DNA of 64,000 bases from Mikania micrantha (taxonomy: Eukaryota; Streptophyta; Magnoliopsida; Asterales; Asteraceae). The position numbers were made by a program, and so were the translations under genes. Location of the stretch: assembly GCA_009363875.1 (NCBI GenBank), contig CM018685.1, positions 53,703,087-53,767,086 of the forward strand, read 5' to 3'. Positions 22,241 to 34,050 of the stretch are shown piece by piece. Position 1 is the stretch's first letter, and the number at the start of each line of letters is the position of its first letter. The notes below the pieces were generated by a model. It was not told where the DNA came from, searched no databases, and was given only the letters and a program-made list of their open reading frames with translations.

Positions 22241-24030
22241 TGTCACACCCAACCAACGGCGGAATATGTTGGGACGCGAGTTTGATTGTTCAAAAGTCAT
22301 GGGCTACTATTAAAGTTTAAATATTTAAACATCCATATTAAAAATATCCAAACAACCATTCAACATTCAAACGTAGAAATTAAATCCAACATTACATAAG
22401 CAAAGTTCAACATAACATAAATTGTTTTAAATCATTAAACTATGTCCTCTAAGCCTAGCTTATGTCTTCCCATCTTCAATTACCTGTCACATATGTAAAA
22501 TAAAATTTGTCACCTATTTGCATAGTTGGTGAGCACTCGTACAAGTTGTAATATGTATATATAAATAAATAAATGGATGCAATACAAAGTCCAAATGGTA
22601 ATAAGCCTAAGTCTATGTTTTTACAAGCACTCTAGAAGCATGCTAAACCTAAGAATTCATAACAAGTCATCACAAGTATTTGTCACTCAATCATATATGA
22701 GTAATCAAGTTCTTTCCAATGTTCTTTGTCCTTTACAATTGTAACACCCCAACCCAGCGAGAGCTCACTTTTTTTATATATTTTGATTTTCTTTTTTTTT
22801 ACTTCTTTCAAAGGGGAATGAAGACCTTCCTTAGAAGAGAAGTTGTTGCTCGATCGAAAGGATATAATACATACAAAACCTTTACTATTACAGATATCAA
22901 ATTAAAAACATCATTCATTTAAAGCAATAAAAATTCAAAATAACGTTCAAAACAACTTAAATAATCCAAGTCTTAAACATTAAGAATGTCTTTTATTAAA
23001 TTAATCAGCTTCAATTCTCTCATCACACATTCCCATGATTTCCCTGGTTCCCTTGTATACCATTTATATAAACAACAGAAAACACAAGAAAAGAAAAACG
23101 GCTGAGCAAAACGTGGCTCAGTAACGGAAGAACAATAGTAGTAATTAGAGACAGGTAAACATAAACGAATACAACATAATATAGAACTAATGTAGAACAG
23201 AACATTTAACTGATCATGTAAACTGAACATAACATATGAACACGACATACTATGTCAATAAACAGTCGTGTATTTTTACTGAAGCACCCTGAGCCAAACA
23301 GATAAAGTGAGAGATATCCGGGTAGCTACTCCCATCTATCAATCACAGAGATGGTGTGTGGGGCGTACACACATTATTCCATCCCCCAGAACAGATAACA
23401 TATAACAGAACTAGAATCGACCCATACGCCTCTCATATAAAGTGGCCAGTGTACTACCTGAGTACTTGATCGAGACGTCGTGACTATTTATTACACACTG
23501 TCACGATAAGTGTCACATCACTGACGCCACAATGATGTGTCAGATAGCTCGGGTAACAGAGTATTAAAACTGAAGGATAGAATAACTGTCTAACATATAA
23601 CCGAACGCATTGATCAAGTCTGAAATCTTATTTTCTATGGGAACATGCAATAATGAGTACAAAACTAGAAGACCTATTGCATGATATAACAATCAGTAAT
23701 CAGAACCAATATTTAAAACGGTTAAGAACATAAGAAACTGAGAAATAAACGGGTCGTAGCAATGGAAGCAAATTTAAGATGCTAGACCACCCAACTAGTA
23801 AAAGAAAACAAAATACTACGGTTTGAAGGAGACCGGATCCGTACCTTGGTTTAGCAAAAGCAGTAAAATCCAGCAAATCTCAATGTCCTCACGTTGTATT
23901 AATACCTATAATTTAGGTGTCTGAAATTAATTTAGGCAACCTAATGTATATTGTCAGATTCGTTTAGTTCATCACTTCACCTTTAACGTTCTTAACTACT
24001 CCTAACTTTAAAATTATAATATTTTAGATT
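22241..24030 (-). mobile_element. LTR-derived noncoding sequence (two nested minus-strand fragments)
   Basis: GTCACACCCAACC at about 22242 looks like the end of a minus-strand LTR, like the one bordering the solo LTR at 193. At 22740 a second LTR-like end, TGTAACACCCCAACCC, appears and continues with sequence typical of Gypsy LTR interiors. No PBS, coding region or matching partner LTR is seen and the outer limits are not defined, so this is a low-resolution call. Confidence 0.4.
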
Positions 24031-24249
24031 GTTATAAACAAGAGATATTATAAACAAGAAAAACTATGAAAGGAAATTGATCTTCTCTATATCATAACTA
24101 TTACATACATCACATATATATACAAGTGTTATTCGTAACGTACAATGTATCATTAATAAGAGAATAATGGTAATTTATGTCTGTTACTTATGATCATTAA
24201 TAAGAGAATGACGGTAATTTATGTCTGTTACTTATGATTATTTATAACA
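24031..24249 (-). repeat. Copia 3' LTR (about 219 bp) with internal duplication
   Basis: Nearly identical to the other LTR at 28918-29093 except for an extra copy of a 44-bp segment (24151-24194 and 24195-24238, starting CATTAATAAGAGAAT). This explains why it is about 43 bp longer. Confidence 0.92.
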
Positions 24250-24466
24250 CTCCCCCTCAGACATATTACATCTCATTATACACTATGAACATTATACTAC
24301 TGGATAATGTTGCTCGATGCTTCAGGACCGATAAAATAATTGATACTGCTAGATCAATTATGCTGCCTCATTAAAACCTTACCAAGAAAACCCAATGGGA
24401 CAAAACTCAGTCAAGGAAAAAGAGTACAGTGTGTATAATGCTCCCCCTTAATTTAATATACGTCTT

Positions 24467-26561
24467 TTAATCTACGAAGTCCAATTTTATGTGAAGTTGC
24501 TGGAAACTGCTTCTAGGCAAAGACTTTGTAAATAGATCTGCTAGATTTTCACTTGATTTGATTTGACGGACATCGATTATTTTATCCTTTTGTAATTCAT
24601 TCGTTGAGAAGAATTTTGGTGAGGTATGCTTTGTTCTATCACCCTTGATATAGCCTTCTTTGATCTGAGCTATGCAAGCAGCATTGTCTTCATAAATAAT
24701 TGTCGGGTCTTTCTTGATCTCTCCCAATCAACATGCTTGTTGTATATGATTAATCATTGATCTTAACCACACGCATTCTCGACCGACATCGTATAGTGTT
24801 ATCAACTCAGCATGATTTGATGAAGTTGCCATTAGTGTTTGCTTCGTCGACCTCCATGAGATTTTTGTGCCTCCATATGTAAATACATAACGTGTTTGAA
24901 ATCGTGATTTTATGTGGATCTGATAAATATCCAGCATCAGCATAACCAACAAGCTGATATATTTCATTTTTCTGGTAAAACAGACTAAGTCTCGTGTCCC
25001 ACAAATATATCTGAATATATGTTTTATTCCAGTCCAATGTCTTGTGAGTTGGATTAGAGCTATATCTTGCTAGCACATGTACTGCAAATGCGATATCAGG
25101 TCTCGTGTTATTTGCGGATACATAAGAGTGCCGATTGCACTTAGGTATGATATTTCTGGACCAAGTACTTCTTCTCCCTCTTCTTGGAGACGCTAAAAAT
25201 CTTTTTGTGCTTCCAGCGATCGTACAACCATTGGTATACTAAAAGGATTGGCTTTGTCCATATTAAAACGTATTAACATCTTTTCGATGTAGTTTGACTG
25301 ATGAACAAATGTACCATTAAAAAAATGCTCGAACTGCAGGCCAAGACATAATTTTGTGGTACCAATATCTTTCATTTCAAATTTTTTTTTCTTTAATAGT
25401 TCAACAGTTTTTCAATCTCATCAGGAGATCCAATAATGTTTATGTCATCAACATAAACTTCTATGATAGTGAACTTTGAGAGTGATCTTTTTGTAATAAC
25501 ACATGGGCTGACTGCAACAGACTTGTAACCTTCCTTTTCGAGATATTCACTAAGTTTATTGTACCACATACGACCAGATTGTTTGAGACCATATGAAGAT
25601 CTCTTGTGTTTTATAGAACACATATCTTTAGGTGATAATATCAATGCTTCGGGCATATTTAATCCTTTAGGGATTTTCATGTAGATGTCATTTTCTAGTG
25701 TCCCATATAAATATGCAGCGACGACATCCATAAGTCTCATTTTAAGTCTATCAAAGACTATAAGGCCGATTAAAAATCGAAGGGTTATCGCATCCACTAC
25801 AGGGGAATACGTTGCCTCATAATCTACTACTGGGATTTAGGAAAAACCCTTGAGCTACCAGTCGGGACTTATATCATACTATTTCATTATTTTAATTTCG
25901 TTTTATTGCAAATACCCATTTATAACCAACTGGTTTGACGTCTATGGGTATGGACTACGGGTCCGAAAACATTTCACTTTTCGAGTGAATCTAACTTAGC
26001 CTTCAAGGCTTCTTTCCATTTTTGCCAATTATTTATGTGCATGCACTCTTCTAGAGTTTTAGGTACGTAATCTTTTTCATTTATTACGTCCATTACTATA
26101 GCAAATGTTAATAATTCATCAACACGTGTTTTATCTTGGTTCCATATTGTACTATTTTGTACGTAATTTATAGAGATCTCATCCTTATTTGGTACCGGTA
26201 TTTCTTCGGGAAATTTATTTTCTTCTGGAATTATATTAGTCTCTTCTAGGACATTTACCTCTACTGGGGATTTATTTGTAATGATTTCCAATCTTTCACC
26301 AACCATGTTATTTTGTTCTTTTCGTTTGCGTGGATTCTTATCTTTTGAGCCAATTGGTCTCCCACGTTTTCTTTGTATGGTAATCGCTTCTAGGATTACT
26401 TCAATTCGAGTAGGTGCATTTGATACTGGTATATGTGAACTTGTCACTTTATTTGTGTCTGTGAATGCATCTAGTAATTCATTTGCTATTATTTGCAAAT
26501 GTATAATCGTTTGAACTTCAGATTCACATTGACCACTTCGAGGGTCGAAATTTGGTAACAA
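24467..26561 (-). pseudogene. Copia pol: linker, reverse transcriptase, RNase H (broken)
   Basis: Minus-strand fragments in the Copia order. 26561-25974: region between integrase and RT, with a basic KRGRPIGSKDKNPRKRKEQ stretch and NWQKWKEALKAKLDSL. 25797-25393: reverse transcriptase with MDVVAAYLYG, SSYGLKQSGRMWYNKL and the catalytic VYVDD. 25375-25193: more RT. 25076-24728: RNase H start (VGYADAGYLSDPHK). 24727-24467: RNase H end (YEDNAACIAQIKEGYIKGDR, NLADLFTKSLP). Stops and frameshifts separate all pieces. RT preceding RNase H at the 3' end, with integrase upstream, is the Copia arrangement. Confidence 0.9.
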
Positions 26562-26934
26562 TGATGCATTCTATTTTATTTTTCTATTACCAGTCTTTCT
26601 TTATTCTTGTCTTCCCCTAAGACTGAAAATATCGTCTCATCAAAATGAAAAATCAGCAAAATGTGCGATAAACATGTCTCCCGTTAGGGGTTCTAATTAT
26701 TTAATTATAGATTGGGAGTTAAAGCCAATATAAACAACGCAACCAAATATTTTTCAGATGAGACAGGCTTGGTATTCTTCCATATACCAACTATAAAGGA
26801 GGGTATTCATGATCAGCAGTTGTTCTTAATCTGACTAGTACAGCTGCATGCAGAATAGCATGACTCCATGCAGAAGATGTTAATTTTCATCGCATCAGGA
26901 GTGGTCTAACGATTAACTGCAATCGTTTAATTAT

Positions 26935-27060
26935 GGATTTTGACAAACCATTTTGTGTGTGAACATGTGCTACCTGATGTTCAACTTTGATCCCAATTGA
27001 CATACAATAGCTTGGGATGTGAATTCTCTCTGCATTATCCATTCGAATAGTTTTGATTTG
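26935..27060 (-). pseudogene. Copia integrase fragment
   Basis: On the minus strand a short readable stretch contains IRMDNAE, YCMSIGIKVEH and VAHVHTQNGL, matching the integrase core around the second catalytic Asp and the HTQNG motif of plant Copia elements. The flanking sequence is too mutated to follow. It lies upstream of the RT in coding order, as expected for Copia. Confidence 0.75.
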
Positions 27061-28917
27061 TTGTTCTGGAAATTAGCTCCCAAAGATATTTAAAACCAAG
27101 AATTTTGTATTGATTTAGTTGAGTATAATACATCATTGATAATCGATAGAGTTCCTAAAGATATAATGATGCATACGCATAATGAGCATTTAATGGGATT
27201 ACAAGTACTAGATATAGTTGTAGTAGGAGTCTCCCTAAAAAATTAACTCAATGAAAATTTTCTTATGTTTGATAAAAATGTTAATAGTAACAGTATCTAC
27301 TAAGCATCAAAGTTAACAAAAACCTAACAAGGTGACACGGTTGATCATTTTCTATTTCTAGAGATTATGTTCTCACTTTTTGTGTGGTTGTTGAACCTAA
27401 TGGTGTTGTCTTTTAGGCCACTTTAATGTTGTAAGTTAGTTGCATTCTCTTCAAGGAATAATCTAGAATTGATTGTCACATTATGTTACGAGTATTTCGT
27501 GAAATAATGCTCTCGATACATCTTTAGCATGTCAAACATGTAGAACATATTTTCAAATATGTCAACATCATAATTTCAGTTTATCACAAATCAAAAAAAA
27601 TGTGCTCAATACTTTGTATTCCTTTGAGATATTCATGGAGTTGGCTACAAAGAAAGATCATATCTAGGAGAGAGGTCACTTCTTTGCCATTATATTTCCT
27701 GAATTATTTGTCATAAAATGAATTTGATACCTAGAGTGTAAGGGATGTAGTTGAGAACAAAGATGTGATGATCAAAATTGTGGGAAGATTTGATATTATA
27801 TCTATAATGAAAAACTCATTGCAGTTAAACTATGTTTCCTGTATAATCAGATGGATTTCAAGTTCTTGATATGTAAAACCGATAGTTCTTTGATATTTTA
27901 TTTGCACCATTCTCTATGAAGATTTTTTTTCAAGGTTTCAATTTGTCGTCAGTTCTTGTCAGATATTTGACTCTCACAAATTATGTGTTGTCAAATGAAT
28001 TTTAGAGTCCAATTGAGGTAATAGTTTAATGGTTCAAGTCCAAATCAAAAAAACTTTTAATGAGGAAAGTTCATACGGATTATTATGTAAATATTTTTTT
28101 TCTTCCCTTTAACCACGATCTTCAAGAATTGTTTTGTTAAAAACTAATGTTATAACATCATGTCTTTTCAAATCACTAACACAAATTTGTGATAACTTTT
28201 TTCATAAAGTTTCGGTGCCATAGAGGTCGTTTTGCTTATGGGTAATCATCCGCAATCGAATGATAAAAAAAGAGGCATCCAGATGGACACGGAGAGATGT
28301 GATTGTATTTCAGATCTACTGGTGACCTAAGTCCCCTTGAATCAAATTAGTGTAATTCATGTGAATTCGCATGTATAGCTTACTGTGATAAGCATATGCT
28401 CTATAAAACTCATAAATGACTAAATGTCCACGTTATTGAAATTGATCCGTATATGAATGTGTTGTATGGTGAATTATAGTTATGTGCAATGTTGATGAAA
28501 ATATTGTAGGCAAAGTATTAGAGACCGAAGATTTTAACATGGAAATGATGAGAAACTATTACCTTGTTTGTCAAGTAATAAAAACATACCATATTGATTG
28601 TTTTATGACAAGTGGTGCTTCCGATCAGCTGTAGCCTGTGGGAAACATTTGTTGCATCAACATTCGACTTGGCATTATGGTTGTGGAGTATCCAGATCAT
28701 GAGAATGACAGGGATTTTAGACAGAATCGTGTTGTCTTAGATATTCCAAAGTTGTTTTTTGAATGAAGATATAAGTTTTGAGATGCACAATTCACCCTGG
28801 AATAATATCCATTTGACTGAGATTGGTTTAAGAACATTCGTAGTTGAAAATTGAACATGAATTCGAAGTTGCAGGTTGTATTCGAGAGGAGTTTTGCTAC
28901 GAATCGTGCTGATAACG

Positions 28918-29093
28918 TGTTATAAACAAGAGATATTATAAACAAGAACAACTATGAAAGGAAATTGATCTTCTCTATATCATAACTATTACATACATCA
29001 CATATATATACAAGTGTTATTCGTAACGTACAATGTATCATTAATAAGAGAATAACGGTAATTTATGTCTGTTACTTATGATTATTTATAACA
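28918..29093 (-). repeat. Copia 5' LTR (about 176 bp)
   Basis: It has TGTTATAAAC...TTTATAACA ends, matches the left LTR almost base for base without the 44-bp duplication, and is followed by the TAGAT target duplication. Confidence 0.93.
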
Positions 29094-29109
29094 TAGATTA
29101 ATTATTTGT

Positions 29110-29240
29110 TTAATTTTCTTTTTATTAGCTACACTAGATGAATTAATGGAATTAATTAATTGGAATGTCATGAATGATGTCCCATGTAGTTGCTTATTTG
29201 CAAATGATATTAAACAAATTATTTCAGTTGTTGACATGAA
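29110..29240 (+). pseudogene. LINE (RTE-like) reverse transcriptase fragment
   Basis: The plus-strand frame reads LDELMELINWNVMNDVP then CSCLFANDI, resembling the palm region of plant RTE-type LINE reverse transcriptases (LDELTR...VPWCMLFADDI). The catalytic Asp pair appears as N-D, so it is inactive. Only about 40 codons are recognisable, with an open frame to 29343. It could also be a remnant of a captured copy. Confidence 0.5.
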
Positions 29241-29343
29241 GAGACCATTTGATTGTTTGTCAAAACCATTTATTTATATTTGTAGGAGGTCAAGAATAGG
29301 AATTTATGAAGCATGTATATTGAGTATAGTCAATGTACTTTAA

Positions 29344-31678
29344 ATTTAATAAGAGATGTATCCATTTTAGCTAGGTCTCCCTCTATTAATCTAATTATAT
29401 ACTTATATCTGAAACTTCATAACTGTTGGTTTATGTGTTCATGAAGCAATTACCACCCAACCAACCAAACAAACTGTTACAGCATATTTCTTTGGGTTAG
29501 AACATAAGATAGTGTTTTATTCGTATGAACCATGAGTCGAGAGTAAATTCTATAGGTCATTTATACGTATACACAACTGAATCACAAGGTTTAAATTCTT
29601 ACCTTATCGAGCGAGTACGCTAGTTTATAAATGGTGGTTTGGAACCTCCCCGAAATCGGACCGAAACTAGTTAGCAAAGATTAATACAGTGTTGTATTGT
29701 AACCCAACTAATAGAAGCTGCATAAAATTTATTTGTATTTAACGAAGGAGCATGATTTCTAAATAATGATGCCAAATTTTAGGTACCTATTTAATAAGCA
29801 AATCCCAGGCTACTAATCCCAAGCTTCTGTAGATCGCATGAGAAAATGGTGACTTAATGTCTCATTTGTTGGTGCAGCTATGGTTTATTACAAATGGCCA
29901 ACAGATTGAACAATGGAGTAGCGTGGTGTTGGTGAATCAAATACACAGACGACAGATTGGGTGATTGTGTGCAAATCAAGGGTTTTTTTTTTGTGAGAAC
30001 TAAATAGAGTGCAAATCACCAACTCACCGTAGCGGTTTTGGAGTTCCCCTTCCGAATCCATCGTTAATTTTGTTAGGTTATCCCTAAGAATACGTATGCT
30101 GATCCAAGAAACTGTCATTAGGTTAAACTTGTTTCATCATGGGTTTTAATAACAGAGTTGGATCATGGGTTTTGTTTTTTGGGTCAAGGCTTTTACATGG
30201 GTTTCAATTAAGAAATGTTTTCTTGTTGCATACTTTATTTATTTGTTGATTTATTCTTTTATTCATTATTCATTATTCTTTTATTTATTTATTTATATTT
30301 TTTTCTCTGGTATTATAACAATTGTCCTCAAACATGTAATATAACATAACTTATAAATCAAGGTTTGCAAGACCTTAATTAAGTTAGTTAATTTACAAGT
30401 TTGCAAATATACACTTCACCTTTTTAGCGCAAAAACCAAAGTCTAAGCGAAGAAGGTATCTAATCATTCTTAGGTTGCTTTTGTGTATAATGAATATGCA
30501 AACAATCATTCAAAGTCATCAAATGTTCTATCATCCAAGTAATTCACATAGCACTTAAAGCCAATATACCAAACTATGTATTTGCATCATGTTTTGACTC
30601 TAAGAATACATTGTGTTGAAATAAGACATATGTGACATTCTCAAAACTTATAAAAGTGAAAAAGGGAAGTATGATAATAACTCACATGTCAAGCTTTAAT
30701 CAAAGGAAGTTCTTGAGTAACGATGAAGATTTGTGAAGTCACAATTCACCCTATATTTCAATATAAGTTTGTATAAGTTCTAAAGTATAGTGCACTTGAA
30801 AGTTTATGTCTTTTCTAATGGATCTTCATAAAGGCAAAAACCCTAATTTGGAATTCCCAAACCCCCATTTTATAATTTGATATATTATAAAAGAAAGGTT
30901 TTATAAATGTGATTTGTTTACACAAATATTAAGTGGACAATATTTTATTTGAATGTAGCAAATAAAATATTCCTATAAGTTCTTATAATTCAACTCCTTA
31001 AATTATATATTTGTTCACATCTTTTGACAACTTGTTAACAATATAGATAATATTTCTTTTAAAACAATCCATAAAATATTATTCTATATTATTATAATTT
31101 ATTTCAGAATATTTAAATTAAAAATATCCAAAAAATGTATTTTCCTAAAAAAGTCTTTAAATTTTTACAACAAAATTTATATAGAATTTTAATAAATAAT
31201 TAGTTTATTTAATAAAATTAATTATATTAACATAAGATTATTTCAGAAAATATAAAAAAAATATTCTGAATTTTTAAAATATTTGTATATCAAAACTTTA
31301 CTTTTTAAAATTTATTTAAACAATTAAAATATAAATTTATAAAACTAAAGTCCAAAAATTCTTCAAACTTTTCCAGAATGTTTATAAACATGTTTTATGA
31401 TTTTTGTAATTTTATTAGAATTTTTAAAAATGTTTTAATCTTCATTTTATATTTAAAACTATTTAAATACCATTTAAATAGCAAAATGATAAAAATAAAT
31501 TCTCAAAAATTCTAATATTTATACAGAATGTCTATAATGGTTATTTATAATTTCTTTAAATTTTTCAGAATTTTTAAAGTTGATTTGCTATTTTTAGTAT
31601 ATTTTAAACTACTTAAATACAATTTAAATAGTAAAATAATATAAATAAAATCTGAAAAATTCTGATTTTTGTACAGAA
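29344..31678. other. Noncoding AT-rich stretch, probably old LTR sequence
   Basis: No supported gene. From about 30310 the base composition and word use resemble Gypsy LTR interiors, but no terminus or partner LTR is found. A short minus-strand ORF at 29888-30118 has no recognisable domain. Confidence 0.35.
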
Positions 31679-31720
31679 CTAGTAACGTTACCCGCGCTCT
31701 GTGGCGGGCCGTTACAACTA
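31679..31720 (-). mobile_element. Helitron-like 3' terminus
   Basis: Read on the minus strand: a GC-rich hairpin (CCCGC...GCGGG), then TAACGTTA, then CTAG followed by T. A hairpin about 8-12 nt upstream of a CTRR end abutting a host T is the standard Helitron 3' signature. The plus-strand neighbour is A, consistent with insertion at an AT site. The matching 5' TC end was not found, so only the terminus is annotated. Confidence 0.5.
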
Positions 31721-33345
31721 AAACTCAGGCGTTGTGAAACGATGATAACACCTAAAAACATACGAGGCTGTGATGAATCGGTTATGCAGACAAAAACGAA
31801 GATAAAAACAAAGTTTGCGAGCCCGAGTTCAAAAAGGGGAAGAAATGGCGAGTCGAAATAAGAATGAGAAGGTCGTTTATGATGCGACAGTTATGAAGCT
31901 AAATGAAACTCAGTAGAAGTTGAATGCGCTCATGCATCATATTCAAATATTGCTGCCAGCAGAGAAAAAGAGAAAATATGATTCAAGTTTGATGAAAGTA
32001 ACCACGTGAAACAAAAAACATTGAGATTGTTATTTATTTGTTTGCTACATAATAACGTTTTTTTATTCTAAAAATATGCTTTATTTAGATACATTTCAAA
32101 ATTATATTTTTTGTTAGTTTGAGCTATTCAACATGCAGGCACTAAAATCAAAATAATATCATACTGAAAATTGGCATCAATTACAGGGAGGTAATTTTTG
32201 TCTTGAGTCTTCTAAGGTGAATTGGTCCAAGCTGCCATCCCACATCGAATAAATCAACAACAGCTTCTTTGTATAAAAGGGTTTTGTAGTGATGCAAACT
32301 AAAGAATGTTGGAATTTCTCAAACAAATAGGTTGTTTTTGAGTTTCTTGAATTTTTTTATAATTTTTGGGTATAATTTGAATAATGAAATAAAAAAATAA
32401 CAAAACTTTGGGTCTAATGTCAAAAACAGATAAAGCCGGTTTTGAACCCGAGACCATTGTTTTCAAATTCTCCAGTCTAATCACTGAGCTGTCTCATTTT
32501 CGACAATCTGGTCCATTTCAAAAATAAATAAAAACATGCAACTGAAATCCCCAAATCAACATAAACCCTCGAATTTTCCCTGATTAAATTCGTCCAATTC
32601 GTTGGATTTTTGATCTTACAATTATGGGGCTTTTGTTCCTCATCTAAAAAAGTTTGAAATGCATATAATACTTACTTGGATTGGTGTAGTATGGACCGAG
32701 TTCGAGTAACCTATGCTTCGCAAGTGTTCTTGAGACGATTCCGAATGATCCAGTGATTTAGCGAAAAATTTATGAGTTTGATTTGGTTCGAAACGATGAA
32801 ATGAATAAAAGCTCTATCTTTTTAACTCCTAATTTGTTAGAAACATACGAGTTTGAATGTGGTGATTAATGTTTTGGTTTTGAGATTAAAAACTCGGATT
32901 AAACGTTGTTTTTGTTAGGTATCAACTAGTTAGAAATCGGAATTGGGTCATGGGGCATCGAAAAGCCGCTCTTTTGGGATCCGAATTAGGTCGATTTGGG
33001 TGTGGGATGGCTGCCGGAAGTTCGCCGGAGCTCCAGCAAGTCTCCACCGGAAAAAGGGCTGTTCAAAAGAGGGGGTAAAGACTTTCCAATATTGACACTT
33101 TTAACCCTTGTCTTTTATATTTTGCAATTTCCTTATAATACTTTTTATAAAAAGGTTTTATTTATATAAATTTTAATTAATAAAACTCATGATTTTATAA
33201 AGTGAATTTATATAAAAATTCTAATAATATTTTGATAATTTAAAATCTTAACAAGATTTAATTATTTATTTGAAATTTATAAAGTACTAATATAATCTAG
33301 TTTAATAACAAGATTTAACATATTCTTTTGTTTATATATATCCAT
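31721..33345 (-). other. Decayed LTR-like noncoding sequence with a tRNA-like patch
   Basis: 32520-33110 has the character of a minus-strand Gypsy LTR interior (CTTACTTGGATTGG, GCCGGAGCTCC blocks) with no coding sequence. At 32428-32498 the minus strand has an A-box-like AGCTCAGTGATTAG (32477-32490) and a B-box-like GGGTTCAAAACC (about 32437-32448) at tRNA-like spacing. No full cloverleaf is evident, so it is a tRNA-derived remnant. Confidence 0.4.
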
Positions 33346-33370
33346 GTACACACACACACATATATATATA

Positions 33371-33737
33371 GGGGAAGGATCAAATAAGAATAGCTTTTTG
33401 CTTAAAAAGAGTGAGAACTAATAAGAATTTGACACGTGTCACATAATTTAGGTATAAAATTTTATTTTTTATACTAGATTTTTATTTTTTTTGAACTAAA
33501 ATTGTTCTATATTTTTTATATTGTATTTTTGTGGTTTTTTGTATTAGATTTTTGTTTTTTGTATTAGATTTTATTTTTTTTGTACTAGATTTTTGATTTT
33601 TTGTACTGGATTTTGTTTCGTTTTGTACTGTATTTCGTTTTTTGTATTGTATTACTGTTTTATGATGACACGTGTCAAATTTCTATTGCTTCTTACTCTT
33701 CTTAGGCAAAAATCTCTTCTTACTGGATCCAACCCCC
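33371..33737. mobile_element. MITE with about 72-bp terminal inverted repeats
   Basis: The left arm begins GGGGAAGGATC and runs to TTTGACACGTGTCA. The right arm is its diverged reverse complement beginning GGGGGTTGGATCC and also reaching TTTGACACGTGTCA. The 367-bp element has no ORF and sits between TA-rich microsatellites (33349-33370 and 33738-33762), so the target duplication is probably TA or TATA but cannot be fixed. Superfamily not assigned. Confidence 0.8.
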
Positions 33738-33762
33738 ATATATATATATATATATATATATA

Positions 33763-34015
33763 GGGATTGAATCCTTTGAAAACCCAACCTTAGATAGAAA
33801 ACCCTTAAACCCTATGTGAGCCACTCATTTGGAATCTTGAAAATAAATATGTGGTACATATTAAACCTGAATAAAAAATTGGGTTTTGAATAAACAAATC
33901 ATTTTTTATGTGGGTTAATGTGGACCACATATTTATTTTCAAGATTCCAAATGAGTGGCTCACATAGGGTTTAAGGGTTTTCTCTCTAAGGTTGGGTTTT
34001 CATTGGATTCAATTC

Positions 34016-34016
<1 letters not shown>
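33763..34016. mobile_element. MITE with about 100-bp terminal inverted repeats
   Basis: The left arm starts GGGATTGAATCC and the reverse complement of the right arm starts GGAATTGAATCC. The arms stay nearly identical for about 100 bp (through ATGTGAGCCACTCATTTGG and AATAAATATGTGG), leaving only a short central loop. It is flanked on both sides by TATATA. It could fold into a long hairpin RNA. Superfamily not assigned. Confidence 0.85.
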
Positions 34017-34049
<33 letters not shown>

Positions 34050-34050
34050 A
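34017..34050. repeat. (TA)n(TG)n microsatellite
   Basis: A short TA run followed by about 12 TG repeats. Other TA microsatellites are at 33738-33762, 47824-47869 (interrupted), 61339-61363 and 62612-62644. Confidence 0.9.

Larger units (their letters stand above)
24031..29093 (-). mobile_element. Ty1/Copia LTR retrotransposon, complete ends, decayed interior
   Basis: Bounded by related LTRs (24031-24249 and 28918-29093) with TGTTATAAA...TTATAACA ends and an exact TAGAT target duplication (24026-24030 and 29094-29098). The minus strand is the coding strand: the polypurine tract (CTGAGGGGGAG on the minus strand, about 24250-24260) adjoins the left LTR. The sequence next to the right LTR (minus strand TTATCAGCACGA) is the PBS position. 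Length of about 5.06 kb is normal for Copia. Pol domains are recognisable but broken. The gag region (about 27.1-28.9 kb) is too decayed to read. Confidence 0.93.

Noticed and set aside
29888..30118. 76-codon minus-strand ORF with a possible exon (MDSEGELQNRYG then GTGAGT)
   Set aside because: No recognisable domain and no following exon, so a gene cannot be supported.
32428..32498. tRNA gene on the minus strand
   Set aside because: A- and B-box-like motifs are present, but acceptor and anticodon stems do not pair convincingly.
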